In this document: positions 1 through 10,679 of the stretch, in pieces
How the letters are laid out: the number at the start of each line of letters is the position of its first letter
Numbering within the stretch: the stretch's first letter is position 1
NCBI GenBank assembly: GCA_036768485.1
Contig: JAVLUZ010000844.1
Location: 1-64,000 of the forward strand
Length of the DNA: 64,000 nt
Direction of reading: 5' to 3'
Source of the DNA: Mermis nigrescens
Taxonomy: Eukaryota > Nematoda > Enoplea > Mermithida > Mermithidae
Made by a program: the position numbers and the translations under genes
The notes under the pieces: generated by a model
The model's input: only the letters and a program-made list of their open reading frames with translations
What the model was told of the DNA's origin: nothing
Database searches by the model: none

Positions 1-66
1 AAAATAATCCAAACTTTACAAGAAAATTTTGAAACTTTACAAAAAATTTTCCAAATTTTACAAGCT
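1..66 (-). repeat. Edge fragment of the TTTGTAAAGTTTGGAAT minisatellite
   Basis: A-rich sequence whose reverse complement reads as short units of the type GTAAAGTTTGGATTATTTT. The same short unit builds the array at 48560-50780 in the opposite orientation. The window probably begins inside, or at the edge of, another copy of that array lying directly downstream of the polB pseudogene. Confidence 0.6.
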
Positions 67-242
67 TTTGTGCCCATTTGTCGATGTCCGATCCACACCA
101 CGAGGAGGTTGGCACAATGGTGGATCATTTCCAGCTAAAATTTTTAATCGCAACTTAAAAACTCCTGACCACGTGCCCAGGTAAGTGGGATATCAGGCGC
201 CTTGTCATTGTGCATGAGAAAAAGCTGGAATTTATTTCAAGT

Positions 243-3200
243 TTAGATATCTAGCGGGACTGTTGTTATTCCATCAGAAAGAACCTTTCTTTTAACGTAC
301 AGATATGGGAGGCCCTGCTTTTCTTGCATGTAAGTCCACATTTGGTTATCAGGTTGCATGCGGAAGCCAATATTCTTTCCACCTCGAGGTTCCTGATTTT
401 GCAAGACATTGCTGTATTGTTCAAAGCTGAGCTTGTTTATTTTTTTCATCAAGCCTTTGCTGCTTGCTTTGATTTTGTTTGTTTCTTCATCTAGAGCAAT
501 GTACGTTTTAGCTGCTAAACAGCACATTGCTGTTCCTCTAAATTCCTCTTTCAGCAGCCCTGGAGTTCTTTTGGTTTCCTTTGATGACACAAACCAATTT
601 GGATATACTTTTTTGAACTCCTGCCTTTTTTCTGGCTTTACTATATCCAATAAATTTTCTGCAGACAGTGCCAAGTAAATGCTATCGGTATCAGTCTGCA
701 TACACTGATAATCTGCCTTGTCAAAATATTTCAATAATATGTCATAGAAGAATTCTAGCATGCGAATTTTGGCCCAATTATAAACTGAAAGGCCTACTAC
801 AATAGGCAAGTCTAAATTTATTTCTCTTTTACGCATGTGAACTTCATAGCAATTATTAGTAATGTGCTTAATTTTTTTGATATAAGGACTCAGGCTGCAT
901 TCAGCCGCTTTTTTATAGTCCGCATAAAACACATCTATGTGTTGCTCCTTATTTGTTAGTGTCTTGCCATAACCTGTATTTCCAAGCAGCTTAAATGTAT
1001 CAGCAATCATAGCAAGTTCTGGGTCTTCATCCCCTTCCTGCCTATGCTTTGTTACCGTGTCTCGGAATTTTTCAAATGGTCTTGCTCTATCATACTGTAT
1101 TACCTCATGTATTTTGTCCAATGCAAGGCCATGATTAACTAAAAATCTGATCATTTCTGTAGACAAGATCATACTTTTCCCAAAGTAACTACTTATCAGA
1201 TTTTGACGGGGTTTTTTCAGTAAATCCATTTTTTCAGCATACTCTTTCATGAGAGGCCCAATATCCTCCCTACTAATTTCAGCATGCTTTATAATTGGTG
1301 GAAAGTCAGCATAAAGATTTTTCAAATGATCAGGAGTTGAAATATCTACTTTGGCAAAGCCAAAGACAGATCCATCAAGAATAGCCTGAATCATTTCCTT
1401 AGTGCTGACCCAATTCTTTGAATAAAAATGTCTGACATTTTGGGTTTTCAGATATTCTGTACGTAGCTCATGCCATTGGCATTCCCATATGGTAATGAGA
1501 TTATATCCCAAGGATTTTATGTAAGCTTCCTTCTCTTTAATCCAGTTCTGGGCTTCCTCTGGATCAATTTCCTTATTACGTATGCCTGCTAAACAGTTAT
1601 GCCCGTGCCAGAAGCAGCCATAGAATTCATAGACAGTATTTGTTTCAGCACAAAATCCATCAACGGGTAAGCATCTAGGACCCACGACTTTTTCTTTTCC
1701 ATTTCCTGAATGCTGTATTGGATAATTTATTCTCTGGCTTTCATATTACTAGATATTCAATTGATACTGGCTTAGCAGAAGAGATTTTATGAAATTTGTC
1801 ATTTTTTCAGGTACCCAGTGGTCAAAATAGCCTACAGGGGTGTCCATAGACTGTGCCCATAGATACAGGGCGTTAAAGTCAAGACCTATTATTGCTTTGA
1901 CTGGTTTGCTGGGATCGCTGCGGATATATGTTTTATCTTTTATTGCTAGGCGTGTCATGACCATAGAAAGGCCCCCTCTCATGCTTGACTTCAGTGCATA
2001 GTATAAATCTTTAGAGTATGAAGCAAAGAGCGCAAATTGAGTATCTGGGATACTTTTGAAAAGGTAGCGTTCTGTGATGCCTGGAAGTGACATTGCCTCT
2101 CTAAAAATATCAATTCTAAATCTGTCCCAGTACAGCTGGGCCATGGTCAAACACGCTTCTAAGAAAGGTACAACATCTCTTAGATTGTAAAATATGAGGT
2201 AATCCCTTAAATTTCTCATATTGTATTGTTTCCAGTAAATTTGACATTGTTCATAATCTTCCATGCTTATGCATTCTTCTTTTAATGTGCTGTAAAATGC
2301 CTCAGGAGGAGGCAACTTGGATTCAGATAACTTATGAAAAGAATCTAAATATTCATAAGGGAATTTAGCTTTAACTAAGCTCGCTTTATAGGCTTTCATA
2401 AATGCATCTAAGCTAAAACCAGGCGCTACATAGGTACTGATGTCTAAGAATTTGAAAAGATTTGTAGATAGGCAAAGTGTTGTGCCATTTCTTAGAATTG
2501 CTTTTGGCCATTTGTTATTTTCTGGATCCTTTCGCACTTGCTGTATGAGTGCTGGAAACAAGTTGCGTTTAATCAAATTTAGGTCATATTTGCCTGAGTT
2601 GAAACCAAGGCAAGTTAACTGAGAACAGTACTTATGTAATTTGGTCCTAAGTTTATTAAGCTGATTCAAGAACCCTTTTTCGCGCCTTACATCTCTATTC
2701 TCATGTTCCTTGATGTAGGCTATCTGATTTTGAATCTTTTGATCAAGAGCTTTAAAGATATCTTGAAAGTGATGGTAAAAGTAGGGCGCTTTGCGCCTGT
2801 TGAATTTTTCAAGATGCTGCAGTAGCTGTATGATCAGTTGATCAGGATCTTGGATTTACAAAGCACGTTGGTTCAAATCCTGGTACATTTGTGTTCACTG
2901 CACACGAAATGGGTTGATGCTGTGTTATAAACTGCAATTTATCTGAACCTTTTGTTTCTTTTTTGATTAAAAGTGCCTCAAAGTCGTACACAGCCAAATA
3001 AGGACAGAACTGGTTCGCTAATGGAATGTCAAGATCGGACAATTCTTCAAAAACGGTTTTCTTCAGTTGAAATACTCCTCCTGGAAATTTGTGCTTTGTC
3101 TCACCTTGATGGCAATGATGTTTCACGTGATCATGTAATTATTCTGCCTTTTTGAATAATCTGCTGCACATGATACACAGGTATCGCTTTGCATATTGAT

Positions 3201-4186
3201 CAAGATTGATGATATAGCTATAGTGGGCTTGATCGGAAGCAGTCAGTGAAATGTCTAAATTTAACAGTTTGTCATATTTCCTAATCACATTTTTCCAGCA
3301 AACCGCTGTTTGCTTGTCAGCATCAATATGAAAACACTGAATATCTATTTCAAACCATTTTTCTATTTTTTCCAGATCGGTATATGGAACACCATCAAAA
3401 TTTTTGGTGTTGGCCTGAATATTTTTCTTTTGACAATACTGTACAAAAAGTCTGTATACTGCATCGAATTCGAAATTTCCTAAAAGACATTGTGCTAAGC
3501 AACGGAAAAAACAAAGATTGTCCTTGAACTTATTCCAGTTATTATCCTGTGTCATATGTAATGTGTGCCTTTGATTCGCTATTCCTATCGGAAGTTCAAT
3601 ATCAGTGCATCCAGCAACAAAATTTTTCTGAGGAGTTACAAAAATTCTACATTTGTTATAGCCTGAAGTCCCCATTTAGTATCTGGGCGGCTGAATTTTT
3701 CTTCAATATCGATTTCCTCAAGCTTTTCTGCTAAACTTTTTACATCATCACTGTTTCTGATTAGAACTGGCTTTCCAAGAAGAGTGAAATTATTTTGGCA
3801 AGCATACCAATAATTGCTTAAACCAGTTTCGCGATTTTTCAAAATACAACCTAATGCTGCATCCACACGGAATGCCTCTTTTTCATTACTGAAAATATCA
3901 CTAAGCATACTTAAATAATCGCCAGTTCCCCAGCGATAATTATAAGAGTGATCTAGCACATCATTTATGCTTTTGGTTGTGCGTATCAAATTCCAGTACT
4001 TCCTGACTTCCTCCCTAATATTATCAGGGTAGTCGGACAAATTTTCTGGAAGAAGACTGTCCTCAGGCATTACTGCAGTTTGAACAGGCTCAACTTTTTC
4101 TAATTTGGGTCCTGGATTCGCTTTTACTAGTAAGCATGATTTCATATGAGTATCTGAGAAAAGATCTGATGAATTACAATAGATGC
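243..4186 (-). pseudogene. polB: Protein-primed family B DNA polymerase of a Polinton/Maverick-like element, decayed
   Basis: Reading leftward, the sequence gives an N-terminal CxxC finger-like segment (about 4130-4185), a second zinc-finger start (CIMCSRLFKKAE, about 3140-3175), exonuclease motif I (YDFEALL, about 2975-3000), exo II (GFNSGKYDLNLIK, about 2570-2610), exo III (YNLRDVVPF, about 2165-2192), polymerase motif A (LDFNALYLWAQ, about 1850-1885), a Vsr-like block, motif B (KLLGNTGYGK, about 964-996) and motif C (DTDS, about 682-693). This order is that of protein-primed polymerases of self-replicating eukaryotic transposons. Visible breaks are a frameshift at about 3640-3680, an in-frame TAA at about 3139, a frameshift at about 2850-2862, and two adjacent in-frame stops at about 1746-1752. 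The C-terminal end at 243 looks natural (DGITTVPLDI then stop). MITE fragments sit directly upstream, so the true start is lost. No integrase, packaging ATPase or capsid gene was recognised nearby. Some breaks could be very short introns, but decay is more likely. Confidence 0.85.
1473..1640 (-). other. Vsr-like nuclease motif block inside polB
   Basis: Between polymerase motifs A and B the protein reads VDGFCAETNTVYEFYGCFWHGH and, about 40 residues on, LGYNLITIWECQW. The paired signatures GCFWHGH and a late IWEC after a leucine-glycine turn are characteristic of Vsr/very-short-patch-repair-type endonucleases (PD-(D/E)XK-like fold). The residues are seen directly; the domain name is inference from family knowledge. 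The role in the element could be DNA nicking or end processing, or the fold may be kept only structurally. The block itself has no stop codon. Confidence 0.6.
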
Positions 4187-4299
4187 ACTTTTTTCTACAT
4201 GATTGATTTCTGGGGGGGGTCTTTTGATTTCTGGGGGGGGTCCTTTGGTTTCTGGGGGGGGTCCAGACCCCCCAGATCCCCCCACGCCCATGTGTGGTA
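4187..4299 (-). mobile_element. Truncated MITE-A end adjoining the polB 5' end
   Basis: Three copies of a GATTTCTGGGGGGGGTC-type unit lead to the MITE-A terminus whose complement reads CACACATGGGCGTGGGGG. Only this end is present. An ORF through it continues into the polB frame, but its residues (repeated TPPRNQ) come from the MITE and are not part of the polymerase. Confidence 0.65.
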
Positions 4300-4444
4300 C
4301 TATCCATTGGGATCAAAAATTTCGAAAAAAGCGAATAAACATTTAAAAAAATTGAATTCTGGGGGTACATATTTTGGTTTCTGGGGGAAGGGTATTCGAA
4401 CTTCTAGGGAATGCATACCCCAACACCCCACTCCCACATGTGAA
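4300..4444 (-). mobile_element. Second partial MITE-A copy
   Basis: Begins inside the element (ACTATCCATTGGGATC) and ends at a terminus reading CCCACATGTG. It is joined head to tail with the previous fragment, suggesting one MITE inserted into, or recombined with, another. No matching 8-bp target duplication is visible. Confidence 0.6.
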
Positions 4445-6060
4445 AGGTACCTATGTATGTATGTATTTATGCATAAGGCATTGTAAAAAAGACCAGCATT
4501 TTTAAATGAAGATGAACACAAGAAATATGCAGTATAATAGATAAGAGAATCAAGTTAACGTAATTAAATAATCAGTTTTCATTAGTTGTGCCAGTGACGC
4601 GTACCTGCATACATTATACCACAATAAATATCGTCAAAACGGACAAAAAATTAAATAGATAGGTATGTACTTACCAGTATGTCATGTAACGGGAGGGGGG
4701 GGTTAAGGGAATCCTTCTACCCGAAGTTGGCTGTCCCTTCCATCCCCGTAGAGCACAGATAATTTTTGCTCCGTCCCCGGATTTTAGGAAAAATCGAATT
4801 CTTTGGCCGTTTTTAGCTGTTTTTTGGCCGTTTTTGGTCAAAAATCGGAGGTAAGCTACCCCCTCCCTTAAAAAGTGGCCAGTGACCCCCTATTCTAACT
4901 TTTAAGCCATTATATGTCTGTATATAAGTATAAAACATGGGCAGCCACATTCTAGAGAAATCTGACAGGTTAAAAATGTCATACCTTGATTATCTAGAAA
5001 TGAGCTCCATAGACGATTTAAACCATCCTAAACGATACGATGCGAGGGTGGGTATTTAGAAAAAATTTCTGATTTATTTTTTCAGCATCGCACATCATAT
5101 GACAGTTGAAGACTTGATGCCTTCCAGAAAAACATAGTTGTGGGGAATCTGGATCCGAAATTGATAATTCACGGAAGACTTCATCAGAATCGAATTTAGG
5201 GTACTTTTCTTATTCATTTGGCCCGCCGGACCGGACCCCCAGAATGTTTTTTGCTGCCTATGTTTGCTTCCATACTTTCTATAGGTACAAGAATCAAAAT
5301 AAAGCGAGCAGGATTTTGATGTTATTCCAGAGTATTTCAAAGAAATGAAATATGTAGGTAACATTTGTAGTTGCATACATGTTTCACATTACATGTTCAA
5401 CAGGTTCTGATAAGATTTTGGTCAAAACGCCGAATTTTACTGGAGGTAAACTATTCTAGGGTCTGTCAAGTTTATTAATAACTTTATTTATCAGTTTATG
5501 ACACGGTCTCACTGACTGCGCATCTTCTAAAAAAATTTTATATTAGCGTGTGGTTTTTATTCACAGAAGGAATCATCACAAATATAGATGCCCATCTTTG
5601 CTAAAATAAGAGACGAACAGTCCTCAAAGTAGGTAAATGTTTACGCACAACGCATTCTCGACATATTCAAAAATTGGCATAAAAAAGAACAGGAAACCGG
5701 GCATAAAATTTGAAACCTGTTTTAAAATCAGTAAGATTTTCTCTATCTATCAAATCCATTCTCGTTGTTGTAACAACCCGTTAACAGGTCTAAAAATGCG
5801 ACTGAAGGTGGACAAAAAAATTTTTTATATGAGCCTGAATTTCATGTGTTTAAATGGAGACTACTACAAAATAACTTCCATCAGTAAGTAGAATGCCCAT
5901 TTTGCTATAAAGTAATTATAACTTCATGAAAAACGAGCAAGTATTGATGGAGTTTTTAGAAATATTCGAAAACAGACATTTTTCGCAAAAATTCAAAACC
6001 TGGAACTTTGATGCTTGCTATAAAAGCCCAGGAGCATTTTTGTAAAGTTTTACTTTACAC
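4445..6060. other. Non-coding stretch, no gene recognised
   Basis: AT-rich with a short GTAT microsatellite near 4455, a G-run near 4692 and C-rich patches near 4860. Only short ORFs without recognisable motifs occur. Confidence 0.5.
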
Positions 6061-6064
6061 GTTT

Positions 6065-6307
6065 TCATCTGGTACCAAGACCTACCGATGGACAAAATTT
6101 CATTTGTTTCTGCGACCGGTCATCGGGACCAAATGTGCGAATCTTAACGGCAGTTGCTCCTAAAAAATGATGCACGCAGCAATACCTAGCACCTACATGC
6201 GCAGATTCCTCATGTTCTTTTAATCTATTAGGCCGTGTAAATGTTTTATTGCAAGTTATGCATGTGTGCAGCTTACGCGTTGGTGTCATACTTATGTTGC
6301 ATTTCAT
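6065..6307 (-). CDS. Small C2H2 zinc-finger ORF (80 aa), possibly an exon or element remnant
   Basis: The translation contains one clear C2H2 finger, CITCNKTFTRPNRLKEHEESAH (C-x2-C-x12-H-x4-H), at about residues 17-38, then a C-terminal part (HHFLGATAVKIRTFGPDD) that resembles nothing I know. One finger in an 80-residue ORF is too little to name a function. The finger spacing matches that of the 211-aa protein at 25087-25722, so both could come from related mobile elements. No promoter or polyadenylation signal is obvious. It may be a truncated gene. Confidence 0.4.
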   Translation of the reverse strand: MKCNISMTPTRKLHTCITCNKTFTRPNRLKEHEESAHVGARYCCVHHFLGATAVKIRTFGPDDRSQKQMKFCPSVGLGTR

Positions 6308-6321
6308 TTTGAAATAATTAC

Positions 6322-6505
6322 TTTTTAGTCGGGAGACAATTTCTAACAGAAAATTCTTATTATTTATGGACTTTGATTTCTTTCTAGTCGGGCGACAATT
6401 TTTAACAGAAAATTCTTATTATTCATAGACTTTGATTTCTAGTCGGGTGACTTTGATTTCTTTCTAGTCGGGTGACGTTTTTAAGGAAAATTTTTCATAT
6501 TTATA
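6322..6505. repeat. Short tandem repeat, about 60-bp units
   Basis: About two and a half units beginning TTTAGTCGGGAGACAATTT, each followed by AACAGAAAATTCTTATTAT and GACTTTGATTTC. The third unit is shortened. Confidence 0.7.
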
Positions 6506-6611
6506 GACTTAAGGGGGGTGTGAGCTGGTCCGGGCGTGCCGGACATGTTCAGACACGTTTGTCAACATTGCCAGATCGCCCTATAAATAATACTTACATT
6601 TATACAAACAA

Positions 6612-6696
6612 GCAAAATCGCTCAGTGGTTAAGCGGTTAATCTTTAAACGCGCAGGTCGGTGGTTACGATTGCCAGCTCGGGCGACTTTTTCAAAT
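6612..6696 (+). repeat. tRNA-like SINE head (degenerate)
   Basis: TCGCTCAGTGGTTAAGCGG resembles a tRNA D-arm and Pol III A box. About 40 bp later GGTCGGTGGTTACGATTGCC resembles a T-arm and B box, followed by GCTCGGGCGAC, like a tRNA acceptor 3' strand, and a T run. A 5' acceptor strand does not pair well, so this is a SINE or tRNA pseudogene rather than a functional tRNA. Confidence 0.45.
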
Positions 6697-6704
6697 CTAT
6701 AAAT

Positions 6705-6950
6705 ATAAGCGGGGGTAGCCGAAGGCGGTCACCCGCACTTTCCTCCCCTGGCCCTGGGCGGGTGCCTCCTCCCCCTATCCTGGGTGACTAGTCCCACCTT
6801 CAAAAATGCCCCCAGAGAAATTTCCCAGGCGGAAAAGGGGGGGTTAGCCAAAGGCGGACCCCCGAGACTGACCCACGTAGGAAGGCCTCTCATGGTTAAG
6901 CATAAAGCGGACCCACATTGTATGTGCGCGACCCCCCTCCTTACTACTTT
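6705..6950. repeat. GC-rich direct repeats, no gene
   Basis: Two related segments, GGGGGTAGCCGAAGGCGGTC near 6711 and GGGGGTTAGCCAAAGGCGGA near 6840, sit in an island much richer in G and C than its surroundings. ORFs through it look like by-products of composition. Confidence 0.4.
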
Positions 6951-7785
6951 ACCATTTTGAAACTGTAAAATACAAAACACGTTTTTCTTCTTTTCTGAAT
7001 TTAGCATCTCGAACACGTAAACGTTTTTATTGTTTCTAACTAAATCAATTATAATTTTAGGATGAGCAATTAAGAGTTAATTTCTAACATAATTAAATGT
7101 TATAATTATGTTAGATTATATTAAAACATTGTAAATAATGTTTTACATAATAAAACACATGGTTTTGTTCAAAAAATCGGAGGAGGGGGTTGGTAAAGCG
7201 CCCGATTTTTGTGGGGTCTCCCGATCTCTGTCACATGCATATATCCAATTTTCAATACCTAACTTGACTCAGAAAGAGAATTTTAGAGTAAACTACAGCA
7301 ATAAGAAATAAGAAAATAAACACCAAAACCACAAAACCGCTAGAACTATTACCAAAAACTATAAGCGATAATAATCAATATATCATTATTATGATGAAGA
7401 ACAAAAGAGGTAATGAAAAGAAATCAGCGTACAAGAGCATATTTTATCGAATCAGAAAAACAGCTTAATAGCTATTTTTTATCGGAAGAGAGCAGTATAG
7501 CTATGTTTTTCAGGCAATATATAGATAAAGAAGTGGAGCATGCTATTAGCGAGAAAGAAACAAAAAGACAAGAGTAATAGCACAAAGAAACCTGATTGCA
7601 TCGTCGGTAAGAAAAACGCATGTAAATGCAAAATGATGAAAAAACAATAAATTTTACATATCACACATTAAATATGATTCAGAGGGATATATTCACAAGC
7701 AAATAAAAATTTAAATAGGGCACTTCAGTATTGACTCAATAAACATTTAAACCTCGGGTTCCCGTGTGAGGCAAAGCTTCCCGTT

Positions 7786-8253
7786 CTAGGACACCGTCCT
7801 AGCCAGGTTAAAATATTATTAGTCTCACTTAGCATAGCATATATTAGTATCATTTTGTGCGATTTTAAAGCTCTTTCCGAATATGTTTTTTATTTCTCGC
7901 TAAAGCAACTTTGTAAGAAGTTATAAATAAAAAGTGCTGCATGGGCGTGAGGTGGACATGCATAAAATAAATACAAATAATATATTTTGGTCGACTAAAA
8001 CATCATTTTAGGACTGTAGTAGCTGATTAAAAAGTAGAAGCTCACCAATCTTATACTATCCATTGACTAGAACTTTTTTGTAATTTAAGTTTCTACATGT
8101 TAATCATGAAAATATGCTAATTTTATATACTAGCTTGAGAACATTTTAAATGATGTAACTAGGGCTAAGATGAGGGTAGACAAATTTTTTAGTCATACAA
8201 AACATACAACGAAAAAAATCACAAAAAAGTGATTGGCTAGGACGCCGTCCTAG
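7786..8253. mobile_element. Possible MITE bounded by palindromic termini
   Basis: CTAGGACACCGTCCTAG at 7786-7802 and CTAGGACGCCGTCCTAG at 8237-8253 are each near-perfect palindromes. They lie in mutually inverted contexts, with CCA flanking each on the inner side. The interior is AT-rich and non-coding. No clear target duplication was found. Confidence 0.35.
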
Positions 8254-9570
8254 TTCATGGAAAGGCGAGGGTTAATCTGAAAAACAAAAGGAAAAACGGT
8301 AACAAAGGACAGGTAGGCACCCGCGAATAATCGGCCACACTCCCCCACAACGGGCTTGCTGGGGAGTGTGTCTGCCCACCGCCTGGCTATCGTTCGTCCG
8401 TGCTATGTGAACTTCAAAATAGAAACTTAAATATATTTGCTTTTTACATGAGCACACATGTAATTGGCGGGAATTTTGGGATGTCCATCCCCAGGAAAAT
8501 TTCACCCCTAAAAAAATTTTTCACCCCAGCCAAATGTGTCAATTTTTCAGACGTTTTCGGAAGTTTATAAAACTTTCCCAAAGATTTGCAGAAAAAGTGC
8601 TTTACTAAGTGTTTTTAGCTGTGTATTTGCTCAAAAGTGACAGATTTTCAACGGTTTGCATGGTATGCTCATGTTACTATCTATAAATCGATCAATTTTT
8701 ATGACTATTTTTGAATTTTTCTTGAATTATTTTATGTCTTATGCTTTTGAAAGATAGAGCATCGTCTGAAACGCCTAAAAACGATTTTTTAGGTGCATAC
8801 TCATAATTTTTTGGCCCATAAAAGCACTTTAAATCCCCTACAGAATTCCCATGCTGTGCATGTCTGATAATCGAGGGAAACCCCTACTAAACCGGGCTAT
8901 CCAAACCATCCCACATAAATTTTATATTAAGCATAGATTTCGAAGTTCCTTCCAATCCCTCTACATAAGTCGTAAATTCAGGATATTAAAAAATAATACT
9001 GAACAAAAATATGAGCGATTGAAGTAGTGTACCAGTACGACGAACTGACGATATACAACCTAAATGTACGTGTGCAAAGTTACAAGCAAGACAAGACAAT
9101 AAGATATATATTTTCCTCAAAAATACACAAAATTCGGTAAAAAGACAAATACATGGTAAAACGGTGTGATAAAATAAATAAAATAAACGGAACGTGATAC
9201 AACTAGGTAAGACAAGTAAAATACATAAAATTATAATAATATATAAAACAATAAAATATTATTTAAAATTAAATACGCGATACGAACACACGTTACCCTC
9301 AGGGGTCCGACTTTTCCCACCCTCCAGATTCTGAAAAACCTCTGCAAATTGATACCCTACAAGAAGTGCATTTTTGAGTACTATTTTAATTTTTTTACTT
9401 GAAACATTTTTTATTTTTGATTTTATAGATCCCACAATAATAAGAGGTGCGAGGTCCTTCTACCCCCCCCCCTTAAAAATAGCAAGGTATCCAACTCAAA
9501 ATTTTGTATCTTCGGTTCACGTCTGACTGCATTAGGGGGAAGATGTAGGAAATTTTGCTTTTGCAATAAG
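8254..9570. other. Non-coding stretch with a distant foldback-like segment
   Basis: About 8520-8860 distantly resembles the terminal arms of the foldback family at 29006-30579 (a TAAGTGTTTTTAGCT-type start, then GAAACGCCTAAAAACGATTT). The rest is AT-rich with a C-run near 9465. No convincing gene. Confidence 0.4.
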
Positions 9571-9571
9571 C

Positions 9572-10060
9572 CGACCGCCTTAAGAGTCAATTGGGTCGGA
9601 CGGGTCCCATTCAATCAGTGCTGCACCTGTTTTGATCCATTGATCAAACAAAGGCACCAGCACTTCGCGAAACCCCTTAGCTTTTCAGTCTTTCGCAGCT
9701 TAACGTCCATGAAAGCATGAAGTCGTGTTACAAATGCAGATAGCCCCTAACAAGGTTTTGCCTAAAAATCCGCACTAACTAAAATTACTCAAAACTTTAT
9801 TGGATATTAATGCAATTGGCGACAAATGCTAATATAATTTAAGCAAATTTAGTCAGTGCGGATTTTTAGGCACAACCCGGTTTAATATTGGCCATCTGCA
9901 TTTGTAACACAACTTCATGCTTTCGTGGACATTAAGCTGCGAAACACTGAAGTTTGGGGATTTGGCGAAGTGCCGGTGCCTTTGCTTGATCAATGGATCA
10001 AAACAGATGCAGCATTGATTGAATGGGACCCGACCCAATTCACTCTTAAGGCGGCCGGTT
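9572..10060. repeat. Inverted duplication of a Cys-rich coding segment
   Basis: Arms 9572-9780 and 9852-10060 are inverted copies around a spacer of about 70 bp. The inner ends read GCCTAAAAATCCGCACT and its complement. The left arm on the plus strand encodes a peptide (VPFNQCCTCFDPLIKQRH) nearly the same as that of the right arm on the minus strand (VPFNQCCICFDPLIKQRH). Confidence 0.75.
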
Positions 10061-10347
10061 AGGATAGCCCCCTCCCACAAGGTGCCGTTGGACGTGACCG
10101 CGTGACGCGCAAAAAACGTCAGTTGGTCCAACGGCACCTTGCGGTCAGGGGCCCGACTCCTTCTGGGACGCACGGCTGCAACGTCGCCGGCGGCGGTGGT
10201 GACGTTCGCCGTCGAACCTTGCAATATTGATGGCGATTCAATAAAACGATTGAATACCAACGCGCCTACACGCGACAAATTGTCATCGAAGCAAGGACGA
10301 CGACTTTTATTGCCCAAGAGCAACGGCGTACTTGTTCCGATATACAC
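9853..10347 (-). CDS. Hypothetical Cys/His-rich protein, 164 codons, possibly partial
   Basis: I do not recognise this protein. It has a basic middle (VRPRRSRAPDRK) and a C-terminal region with CCICFDPLIKQRH and, about 30 residues later, LCYKCRW, which could form a four-cysteine zinc site. The upstream part (about 10080-10347) is richer in G and C than its surroundings, as expected for coding DNA. The segment 9853-10060 is one arm of an inverted duplication. The other arm keeps the CxxC peptide on the opposite strand, but its ORF ends at a stop near 9720. The start at 10347 is only the first possible one; an exon boundary is equally possible. Confidence 0.35.
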   Translation of the reverse strand: MYIGTSTPLLLGNKSRRPCFDDNLSRVGALVFNRFIESPSILQGSTANVTTAAGDVAAVRPRRSRAPDRKVPLDQLTFFARHAVTSNGTLWEGAILTGRLKSELGRVPFNQCCICFDPLIKQRHRHFAKSPNFSVSQLNVHESMKLCYKCRWPILNRVVPKNPH

Positions 10348-10379
10348 ATGATTTGGACACGCGATGGCTGAATAGAAAG

Positions 10380-10450
10380 ACGTAATTTATTACGTAATCA
10401 ATTAATTAATTAATCAATTAATGAATTAATCCATAAATTAACACTATTAA
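10380..10450. repeat. ATTA-rich microsatellite-like stretch
   Basis: Degenerate runs of AATTAATTAATC and variants in an otherwise non-coding AT-rich interval. Confidence 0.6.
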
Positions 10451-10679
10451 TCTACAAATTTATTTGCATTGATGACTGTAAATATAATTTGCAAATGAAA
10501 CTTTTTCGTATAAAAAGGCTTAAAATAATTTAAATTAATGAAAATAAGCAAATAGAAACAAAATCAAAAAACTGGAATAAAGTGATGCTTGGCGAGACTG
10601 TTTCGTTTGCACTGTGGACTAATAAAATGCCCAAAGTAAATATACCTTACTAAAACGCAAACACGTTACATAAGAACTT

